Positions 16,150 to 23,073 of a stretch of 64,000 bases of DNA are shown in pieces. Source of the DNA: Pseudomonas putida (GTDB lineage: Bacteria; Pseudomonadota; Gammaproteobacteria; Pseudomonadales; Pseudomonadaceae). Position numbers and translations under genes: made by a program. The notes below the pieces were generated by a model. It was not told the DNA's origin. It searched no databases and saw nothing but the letters and a program-made list of their open reading frames with translations. The DNA lies in NCBI RefSeq assembly GCF_001976065.1, contig NZ_MNAH01000001.1, positions 1,103,628-1,167,627 of the forward strand. Direction: 5' to 3'. The first letter of the stretch is position 1. Each line of letters starts with the position of its first letter.

Positions 16150-17148
16150 TCAGTCAACGCGCAGCACGATCTTGCCGATATGATCGCCAGCTTCCATCCG
16201 CGCATGGGCCTGCGCCGCCTCGGTGAGCGCATATACCTTGTCGATCATCGGCAGGCAACGCCCGGCCGCGAGCACGGGCCATACGTATTCGCGCAATTGT
16301 TCGGCGATCGAGGCTTTTTCTTCCCGGGTGCGCGGACGCAGCAGCGAACCGGTGACCGTCGCGCGTTTGCCCATGATCGCCAGCAGGTCGACGTCCTTGC
16401 CGACGGCGCCGCCGAGAAAACCCAGCATGACCAGTCGGCCTTCCATGCCCAATGCCGCGATATTCTGGTTCAGGTATGAACCGCCCATGATGTCGAGGAT
16501 GACATTGACGCCCTTGCCGGCGGTTTTTTCCTGGATGACCTGGACAAAGTCCTGATCGCGATAGTTGATCGCTTCGGCCCCCAGTTGGCGGATCACCGCG
16601 CACTTTTCTTCGCTGCCCGCCGTGGCGAATGCCTTGACGCCGAATTCGCGGCACAACATCAAGGCGGTGGTGCCGATGCCACTGGTGCCGCCGTGAATCA
16701 GCGCGCGCTGGCCTTTGCTGGCGCCGCCCATGTCGAACAGGTTGGCCCACACCGTGAAGAAAGTTTCCGGGATCGCCGCCGCTTGCACCCAGTCCATGCC
16801 TTCGGGAATCGGCAGCGCCTGGCTGGCCGGGACCGCGCAATACTGCGCATAACCGCCGCCATTGGTCAGCGCGCAGACCTTGTCGCCGACGATGAAAGCG
16901 CTGACACCTGCACCCACGGCGACCACTTCACCGGCCACTTCCAGCCCGGGGTTCGGGTTCATGCCGGGCTTCATCGGGTACTTGCCGGCGCGTTGAATCA
17001 CATCGGGACGATTGACCCCGGCGGCGTGCACGCGGATCAGCACTTCATCGTCGCCCGCCTTGGGCAAGGGCACCTGGCGCGGTTGCAGGACTTCAGGGCC
17101 ACCGGGTCGGGTGATTTCAATCAGGGTCATGTCTTTGGGCAAATTCAT
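16150..17148 (-). CDS. NAD(P)H-quinone oxidoreductase, zinc-independent MDR family
   Basis: A 332-residue medium-chain dehydrogenase/reductase. It has the N-terminal GroES-like domain (VHAAGVNRPDVIQRAGKYP), then the Rossmann domain with HGGTSGIGTTALMLCREFG and later ILDIMGGSYLNQNI. Structural zinc cysteines are absent, matching the quinone oxidoreductase/PIG3 group. It would reduce quinones with NADPH in the cytoplasm. The AGG ribosome site is 8 bases upstream. It lies 32 bases after the MFS gene on the same strand, so the two probably form an operon. Confidence 0.85.
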   Translation of the reverse strand: MNLPKDMTLIEITRPGGPEVLQPRQVPLPKAGDDEVLIRVHAAGVNRPDVIQRAGKYPMKPGMNPNPGLEVAGEVVAVGAGVSAFIVGDKVCALTNGGGYAQYCAVPASQALPIPEGMDWVQAAAIPETFFTVWANLFDMGGASKGQRALIHGGTSGIGTTALMLCREFGVKAFATAGSEEKCAVIRQLGAEAINYRDQDFVQVIQEKTAGKGVNVILDIMGGSYLNQNIAALGMEGRLVMLGFLGGAVGKDVDLLAIMGKRATVTGSLLRPRTREEKASIAEQLREYVWPVLAAGRCLPMIDKVYALTEAAQAHARMEAGDHIGKIVLRVD

Positions 17149-17180
17149 TTCATATACCTGTGTGGAGAATCAAAAGATCT

Positions 17181-18404
17181 TCATGGGCAATTGGCCTGAA
17201 CACGCTGCACAGGTCGATTCAATAATCGCGTGGCCAACTCCAGCAACAACGCCACGACAATCGCTCCCGCCGCAATCACGAACATCAACCCATGATGGCC
17301 GCCGCTGGCATTGAACAGGGCGGAATAAGCGAACCCGGAAATGGCCTGGAAGGTGGCAAACGATACGGTGGCGCGGCTCCAGACCACCTGTTGCTGATGA
17401 TGCTCGGGAACCAGTTCGTGAACCCGCGCCAGTGCCAGCGGCACGATGCCCGGGGGGAACGAACCGAGGATCAGCGCGAGCAGGGCCAATACCGTGAAGG
17501 AACTGGAGATCGACAGCAGCGCCACAGCGATCGCCTGTATGACCAGCACCAGGCGAATACTCGGCTTCGCCCCCAGTTGATCCGCGAGAAAACCATAGCT
17601 CACCGGCCCGACAATCGCGCCCAGGCCGTACATCACCCAGATCAGCGCGCCGACATGTGGCCCGGCCCCGAGGCCGCGAGCCACGTAATCGACCAGGAAT
17701 ACCATGGCCGGCACCAGCCCCGCCGCCATAAGTGCGTATTGGGCAAACAGCAAGTAAACGCCCGGGTGGGTGCGGGTCGACGCGGCATCGGCCGTCGCTG
17801 TCGTCGTGGCCTGTGGTGCCGCTGACGGCCAGCCAAACCAGCTGATGGCGGTCAGTAGCAGTGCCAGCAAGCCGAGGCCCAACCAGGTTTGTTGCAGGCC
17901 CAGGCTCAACAACGGCGGGACGATCGTTCCCGATCCGGCAATGCCCAGCCCGATGCCGAGAAAGATCGCGCCACTGGCCAGGCCTTTGCGCGAGGCCGGC
18001 ACGTGCGGCAACACCGTCGCGGCCACCAGCACCATGATCGCGCCGCCGGCGACGCCCGAGAGCAAACGCCAGCCGAAAAACCAGCTCACCGACAATGGGA
18101 ATGCACAGGCAAAAAACGACAGTGTGACCGCCAGCATCATCAGGCGCAGCGCGGTTCTGTTGGACGAGCGCCGCGCCAACGGGTGGCCGATCAGCGCACC
18201 GATCAGGTAGCCCACCAGGTTGGCGGCGCCGAGGTACACCACGTCGCTGGCGGAAAACCAATGGGCCTGGATCAGCGCGGGAATCAACGGTGTATAGGCG
18301 AAACGCGCCAGGCCGATACTGACCAGGCTGGCACTGAGACCGGCGAATATGGGCAGCCAGATGGCGCTGCGTGGTGTGCCGGGGGAATCCGCTGCACTGG
18401 GCAT
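17181..18404 (-). CDS. MFS transporter, YbfB/YjiJ family
   Basis: 407 residues from the ATG at 18404 (AGGA 8 bases upstream); a GTG at 18428 would add eight residues. It has about twelve membrane segments. LARFAYTPLIPALIQ near the N-terminus and NLVGYLIGALIG are characteristic of the YbfB/YjiJ group of major facilitator proteins. It is an inner-membrane transporter, probably an exporter or importer of a small organic compound. It is co-directional with the quinone oxidoreductase and divergent from a LysR gene that likely controls both. Confidence 0.85.
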   Translation of the reverse strand: MPSAADSPGTPRSAIWLPIFAGLSASLVSIGLARFAYTPLIPALIQAHWFSASDVVYLGAANLVGYLIGALIGHPLARRSSNRTALRLMMLAVTLSFFACAFPLSVSWFFGWRLLSGVAGGAIMVLVAATVLPHVPASRKGLASGAIFLGIGLGIAGSGTIVPPLLSLGLQQTWLGLGLLALLLTAISWFGWPSAAPQATTTATADAASTRTHPGVYLLFAQYALMAAGLVPAMVFLVDYVARGLGAGPHVGALIWVMYGLGAIVGPVSYGFLADQLGAKPSIRLVLVIQAIAVALLSISSSFTVLALLALILGSFPPGIVPLALARVHELVPEHHQQQVVWSRATVSFATFQAISGFAYSALFNASGGHHGLMFVIAAGAIVVALLLELATRLLNRPVQRVQANCP

Positions 18405-18486
18405 GGGTGATGTCCTGTAGGTTTGCACTGATGTCCAGCATAACCAGCTTTGTTGCAGCGTAAGTGCAGCGATTTCACGCTACAGT

Positions 18487-18502
18487 GATGCATAAATGCA
18501 TC
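18487..18502. promoter_or_regulatory. Candidate operator between MFS and LysR genes
   Basis: GATGCATAAATGCATC is a perfect 7-base inverted repeat with a 2-base spacer, ending 5 bases before the LysR ribosome site. A second, LysR-style dyad (AGCGT at 18457-18461 and ACGCT at 18477-18481) lies next to it. The position between divergent promoters suits binding by the LysR product. Seen directly; function is inferred. Confidence 0.45.
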
Positions 18503-18517
18503 GTGAAGGAGGAGCCT

Positions 18518-19414
18518 ATGAATTGGGATGACGCACGGGTATTCCTGGCGGTCTGCCGCGAATCGACCTTGCGTGGCGCTGCGCGGGTGCTGGGGGTCGA
18601 CCAGGCCACGGTCGGCCGGCGAATCGCGGCGCTGGAAAAGTCTTTGAGCGCAACGCTGTTCCTGCGCACCTCCGAGGGTTATGCATTGACCGCGGTGGGT
18701 GAAGCAGCGATGCGCGCCATCGAGAAAATGGAGCATTCGGCGCTGGAACTGCAGCGCCGCATCCAGGGCCTCGATGATCGGCTGACGGGCACCGTGCGGG
18801 TTACCACCACCGACTCGCTGGCCATCGACTTCCTGATCCCGGCTGTCGCGCGGTTGCATCAACGTCACCCCGACGTGCGGGTGCAACTGGACGCCTCGAC
18901 GCAAATCCTCAGCCTGGCCAAGCGCGAAGCCGACATCGCCGTGCGTAATACCCGGCCGGAAAACCCGGACCTGATCGCCCGGCGCATCGCCCGGTGGCCA
19001 GTGGGCCTGTTCGCCTCGCAAGCCTACGTCGATGCCCACGGCGTTCCCGAGCCGGGATCGGCGTTCGAGGGGCACGATCTGGTGGTGTATCAGCCGTATT
19101 TGCAGGCTTGCAAGGACATGACCCTGGTCAGTGAACCCATGGGGCGCGGACGGATTGTCGCGAGCCTGAGTTCCAGCCTGCTGGTGCGGCGTTCCATTGC
19201 CGCGGGAATCGGGATCGGGGAAATCCCGGTGTACGTGGGGGAGAGGGATGGGCTGGTCCGACTGTGGCCGGAGCGTACCCGGCCGTTGCCGTATGACGTG
19301 TGGTTGGTGACCCACGCGGACCTTCGACATACGGCGAGGGTCCGTGTGGTGATTGACGAGATTGTCGAAGGGTTTTGTGGGAGCGAGCCTGCTCGCGATG
19401 AACGTCAACGATAA
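18518..19414 (+). CDS. LysR-family transcriptional regulator with REP-encoded C-terminus
   Basis: 298 residues from the ATG at 18518, which follows AAGGAGGAG. Residues 1-60 are the LysR helix-turn-helix (WDDARVFLAVCRESTLRGAA then VLGVDQATVGRRIAALEKSL); the rest is the effector domain with TVRVTTTDSLA. The final dozen residues (CGSEPARDERQR) are translated from a REP element, so the original stop was probably lost or the gene simply runs into the repeat. It is divergent from the MFS/quinone oxidoreductase operon and is its likely regulator. Confidence 0.85.
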   Translation: MNWDDARVFLAVCRESTLRGAARVLGVDQATVGRRIAALEKSLSATLFLRTSEGYALTAVGEAAMRAIEKMEHSALELQRRIQGLDDRLTGTVRVTTTDSLAIDFLIPAVARLHQRHPDVRVQLDASTQILSLAKREADIAVRNTRPENPDLIARRIARWPVGLFASQAYVDAHGVPEPGSAFEGHDLVVYQPYLQACKDMTLVSEPMGRGRIVASLSSSLLVRRSIAAGIGIGEIPVYVGERDGLVRLWPERTRPLPYDVWLVTHADLRHTARVRVVIDEIVEGFCGSEPARDERQR

Positions 19415-19476
19415 CGCGTGCGCCCTGGAAAACCGCGTTGTCCTTGCGTTCTTCGCGAGCAGGCTCGCTCCCACAG
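19376..19476. repeat. REP doublet (inverted pair)
   Basis: TGTGGGAGCGAGCCTGCTCG at 19376 and its inverted copy CGAGCAGGCTCGCTCCCACA ending at 19475 form a long hairpin between the convergent LysR and pirin genes. It overlaps the LysR coding end and probably serves as a bidirectional transcription block. Confidence 0.85.
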
Positions 19477-19478
19477 GG

Positions 19479-20201
19479 TTATGGCAATTCTGGCAACTCG
19501 TTCGCACGCAGATCGAACACCAGCACCTCGGCATCCACGCCGTTGCTCAAGGTCAGCAACTGCTCCTCGCGAACTCGCACACCGTCGCCTTCCTGCAGTG
19601 GCACGCCGTTCAGTTCGACGCGACCGCGAGCCACATGCACATACGCATATCGATCGGTGGCCAGTTCCAGCGTGGCACTTTCCTTGCCATCGATCAGGCC
19701 GGCGAATACCCGCGCGTCCTGGCGCACCTTCAGCGAACCCTGGGCGCCGTCGGGGGAGATGATCAATTGCAGGCGACCGCGTTTCTTTTGCGTACTGAAA
19801 TGTTCTTGCTGATAACGGGGCTTGGCGTCACTGACATCCGGGACGATCCAGATTTGCAGGAAGTGCACGGGCCGTGAGTCCGAATGGTTGAACTCGCTGT
19901 GCGCCACACCGCTGCCGGCGCTCATCAACTGCACATCGCCAGGGCGGATCACCGAGCCGGTGCCCAGGGTGTCCTTGTGTTCCAGCGCGCCTTCAAGTAC
20001 GTAGGAGAAAATCTCCATGTCGCGGTGCGGGTGCTGGCCGAAGCCTTTACCGGCGGCCACGCGGTCATCGTTGATCACCAGCAGATCGGAAAAACCCTGT
20101 TCTTTGGGGTTGCGATAGCTGGCGAAGGAAAAGGTATGGAACGACTTCAGCCAGCCGTGATTGGCCAGGCCACGATCCGATGCTTTGCGAAGAGTCAGCA
20201 T
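19479..20201 (-). CDS. Pirin family protein (YhhW-like)
   Basis: A 240-residue bicupin. The N-terminus RKASDRGLANHGWLKSFHTF and the metal-binding stretch GFGQHPHRDMEIFSYVLEG, with His-x-His and a later HKD and HSEFNHS, are the pirin signature. In Escherichia coli, YhhW has quercetin 2,3-dioxygenase activity in vitro; the physiological role is unclear. An AGGAG site lies 8 bases upstream of the ATG. It is transcribed alone. Confidence 0.88.
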   Translation of the reverse strand: MLTLRKASDRGLANHGWLKSFHTFSFASYRNPKEQGFSDLLVINDDRVAAGKGFGQHPHRDMEIFSYVLEGALEHKDTLGTGSVIRPGDVQLMSAGSGVAHSEFNHSDSRPVHFLQIWIVPDVSDAKPRYQQEHFSTQKKRGRLQLIISPDGAQGSLKVRQDARVFAGLIDGKESATLELATDRYAYVHVARGRVELNGVPLQEGDGVRVREEQLLTLSNGVDAEVLVFDLRANELPELP

Positions 20202-20337
20202 GATGAAATCTCCTGTGGGGACGGTGATTCGTCCGAGTGAGGAGAAGGTTAATGTTTACCAGTGGATGCAATAAGTAGATGAAAATTGAAATACTGTCTC
20301 TTTTAAGTTGACAATGATGTGCGTGTAGGCGCGGTAT

Positions 20338-20431
20338 CCTGTGGGTGCGGGCTTGCTCGCGAAGGTGGTATGTCTATCACCAACATTGTTGAATGTAATA
20401 TTGCATTCGCGAGCAAGCCCGCTCCCGCAGT
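20338..20431. repeat. REP doublet (inverted pair)
   Basis: GCGGGCTTGCTCGCGAA (from 20346) and its inverse TTCGCGAGCAAGCCCGC (to 20422) flank a small ACATTGTTGAATGT hairpin. It lies in the divergent region between pirin (minus) and the GlxA-type regulator (plus). Confidence 0.85.
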
Positions 20432-20477
20432 GGGACCGTGTATGTATCCCTTTTTTTGATCCAGTGATCTTGAACCC

Positions 20478-21428
20478 ATGAAAACCGTGGCAATGGTGCT
20501 GTTCCCCGACTTTCTCCTGCTCGACATGGCCGGGCCGATGGAGGTGTTTTCCATCGCCAATCGTTACCTCAAGCCCGACGACCACTATGTGCTGACGACC
20601 CTTGGCACCGAACCCGGCGCATTGCGCGCGTCCAATGGCGTGAGGGTGCAGGCGGACATGCCGGTCGAGCAGGCTTGTGACGGCTATGATTTGCTGCTGG
20701 TACCCGGTGGCCCCGGTGCCTACAACGAAAAACATCCGCGCTTGCTTCAATGGCTCAAGCACAACGTGAGTCGATCCAGGACCTTTGGTTCGATCTGCAC
20801 CGGGGCGTTTGTGCTGGGGCACGCCGGTTTGCTCGACGGCTATCGCGTGACCACCCACTGGCATTACACCGAACGGATGATCAAGGCATTCCCCGGGGTG
20901 ACGGTCGAGACCGATCAGATTTACGTCCAGGACCGCAACCTCATCACGTCCGGGGGCGTCACCGCCGGCATTGACCTGGCACTGGCCGTGGTCGCCGAAG
21001 ACCATGGCAAGAAAGTCGCCCAGGACGTGGCCAAGGTGTTGTTGGTGGTCATGAAACGCCAGGGCGGCCAGGCGCAGTTCAGCCCGCTGATGGCGGCAGT
21101 GGCCCCCCATGAGACGCCGATCACCCGGGTGCAGAACCATGTGCTCGAGCACCTGGACGAAGCCTTCAGCATCGAACGCATGGCCGGTCTGGCCAACATG
21201 AGTGCGCGCCATTTCGCCAGGGTCTTCGCCCGGGAAGTGAATATGACGCCCATGGAATTTCTGCAAAGCGCACGTATCGACTGCGCCAGGAACCTGTTGG
21301 AGACCGCTGACCTGCCGCTCAAGACCGTCGCCTTCAAAAGTGGTTTCGGCAGCGTGCGGCACATGCGATTCCTGTTCAGTGAAAAGCTCGGCCTGACCCC
21401 GACCCAGTACCGCGAGCAGTTCAGCTAG
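20478..21428 (+). CDS. GlxA-family AraC-type regulator (DJ-1/PfpI domain + HTH)
   Basis: A 316-residue protein. Residues 1-180 are a DJ-1/PfpI-like domain (VAMVLFPDFLLLDMAGPMEV at the start; GSICTGAFVLGHAGLLDGY with the conserved Cys near 108). The C-terminal 100 residues have AraC helix-turn-helix motifs (SIERMAGLANMSARHFARVF and LPLKTVAFKSGFGSVRHMRF). Such regulators often sense amino-acid or amine-derived ligands. No obvious target operon is adjacent, since the neighbours are pirin (divergent) and a STAND regulator. Ribosome site weak. Confidence 0.85.
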   Translation: MKTVAMVLFPDFLLLDMAGPMEVFSIANRYLKPDDHYVLTTLGTEPGALRASNGVRVQADMPVEQACDGYDLLLVPGGPGAYNEKHPRLLQWLKHNVSRSRTFGSICTGAFVLGHAGLLDGYRVTTHWHYTERMIKAFPGVTVETDQIYVQDRNLITSGGVTAGIDLALAVVAEDHGKKVAQDVAKVLLVVMKRQGGQAQFSPLMAAVAPHETPITRVQNHVLEHLDEAFSIERMAGLANMSARHFARVFAREVNMTPMEFLQSARIDCARNLLETADLPLKTVAFKSGFGSVRHMRFLFSEKLGLTPTQYREQFS

Positions 21429-21588
21429 CGCCTTTGTCCGTTGTGCGCACCCTGATGGCCGTGACGCTCCCCCCGTGGCGGTTGAACCGTCATCGGGGCC
21501 TGCCAAGATACCGCTGAACTCATTGCAAGGAAGGTACGGAGCCTGGATGGACTCGTGTGCCGAGCAGGTTTCCAGCGGGTGAAGACGC

Positions 21589-23073
21589 ATGAATAGCCTC
21601 AGAAATATAACCAGCGACCCCGTGCTGCACTTCGGCCCCTACGCGTTGCACCTCAATCAACGCCTGGTCCTTGAGGGTGATCAACCTCTACGCCTGGGCG
21701 GGCGCGCGCTGGATATCCTGCAGGTGCTGGTCGAGCACGCAGGCTCGGTGGTCAGCAAAGAAGCGCTGATAGCCCAGGTCTGGCCGAGAACGGTGGTCGA
21801 GGAAATCAACCTGCGCGTGCACATTGCGGCCCTGCGTCGGGCCTTTCGTGACGGACAGGACGGGCACCGCTACATCGTCAATATTCCCGAGCGTGGCTAC
21901 AGTTTTGTCGCGTCGGTGCGCCAGGCGATGGAGGTCGCGCCTTTGGCCATCGACCCCTTTGCGACACCCCCACACAACCTGCCGGCACGACTCACGCCCG
22001 TTACCGGTCGCGATGCTGTGGTTGGCAGCCTGGTGCGGCAGTTGCCGCAGCGCCGTTGCATCACCCTGGTCGGCCCCTGTGGCATTGGCAAGACCACCGT
22101 TGCGCTGCGTGCCGCCGAATTGCTGTTGCAGCATTTTCGCGATGGCGTGTGGCGGGTGGATCTGGCGATGATCGATGACCCGGCGCAGGTGGTCGATTAC
22201 CTGATTCACACGTTGGAACTGGACGTTGGAACGAACCTGGACGCGCTGGGACAGTGGCATGGGTTGCTGGTCCTCGACAACTGCGAGCACCTGCTTGAAA
22301 GCTGCCGGGCACTGGTCGAGCAGCTGTTGATTTCGGCACCCCGCCTGTCGATCCTCGTCACCAGCCGTGAGCCGCTGCTGGCTGCCGGCGAAGAACTCTT
22401 GCCATTGCCGCCGCTGCTGGTGCCACCGATGTCGGCGTTGCGCAGTCTCGATGAGGTCATGGGTTATTCGGCCGTGCAGTTGTTCGTCAGCCGTGCCCGA
22501 GCCCGCCAGCAGGGATTTGCCCTGCGCGAGCAGGACCTCAAGGCCGTGCGCGAAATCTGTCGGCGACTCGATGGTTTGCCCTTGGCCATTGAACTGGCAG
22601 CGGCGCAGATCGATGCGCTGGCGCTGGTGGGGCTGCAAGCGCAACTGGATAACTGTTTTCAGATGCTGACCCAGGGCCGGCGCACGGCAGTCCCGCGGCA
22701 CCAGACCCTGAAGGCGGCCCTGGACTGGAGCTATGAGCGCCTGCCCCCAATGGAGCAAATCGCATTGCAGCGCCTGGCGGTGTTCAAAACGGCGTTCTCC
22801 CTGGATGCGGCAATGGACGTGATCAGTTGTGCGACGCTGCCGCCCTCCAGTCTGGGCAACGTGATGGAAAGCCTGGCGCTCAAATCGCTGCTGTCGCTGG
22901 AGCAAGTCCACGGCGTGACACGCTACCGTTTTCTCAATACCACCCGTTGCTATGCCCTGGATAAGCTCGAACAGAGCGGGGCCTTGCGCACCTTCGAAAT
23001 GCGCTACGCCGGCTATGTGAGTCATCTGCGCCGGCCATCAAGCCGGTACATGGTCCTGGAGTTCGCCGAGTAA
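21589..23073 (+). CDS. Winged-helix / NB-ARC (STAND) regulator, C-terminally short
   Basis: A 494-residue protein. Residues 1-110 are an OmpR/PhoB-type winged helix (LRLGGRALDILQVLVEHAGS, EINLRVHIAALRRAF, ERGYSFVA). Residues 130-480 are a STAND ATPase with Walker A GPCGIGKTT (about 162), LLVLDNCEHLLESC (Walker B), TSREPL and GLPLAIELAAAQ. The adjacent paralogue of 934 residues continues with a long helical-repeat domain that is missing here. The last 36 bases overlap antisense the end of that paralogue. This suggests a C-terminal deletion with a new stop borrowed from the neighbour. It may still bind DNA. Confidence 0.8.
   Translation: MNSLRNITSDPVLHFGPYALHLNQRLVLEGDQPLRLGGRALDILQVLVEHAGSVVSKEALIAQVWPRTVVEEINLRVHIAALRRAFRDGQDGHRYIVNIPERGYSFVASVRQAMEVAPLAIDPFATPPHNLPARLTPVTGRDAVVGSLVRQLPQRRCITLVGPCGIGKTTVALRAAELLLQHFRDGVWRVDLAMIDDPAQVVDYLIHTLELDVGTNLDALGQWHGLLVLDNCEHLLESCRALVEQLLISAPRLSILVTSREPLLAAGEELLPLPPLLVPPMSALRSLDEVMGYSAVQLFVSRARARQQGFALREQDLKAVREICRRLDGLPLAIELAAAQIDALALVGLQAQLDNCFQMLTQGRRTAVPRHQTLKAALDWSYERLPPMEQIALQRLAVFKTAFSLDAAMDVISCATLPPSSLGNVMESLALKSLLSLEQVHGVTRYRFLNTTRCYALDKLEQSGALRTFEMRYAGYVSHLRRPSSRYMVLEFAE

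Noticed and set aside
17170..18441. 423-residue minus-strand ORF in another frame of the MFS gene
   Set aside because: Out-of-frame reading of the MFS gene, rich in Arg/Gly and without membrane segments.
20256..21590. 444-residue minus-strand ORF opposite the GlxA-type regulator
   Set aside because: Antisense shadow; it also reads through REP elements.
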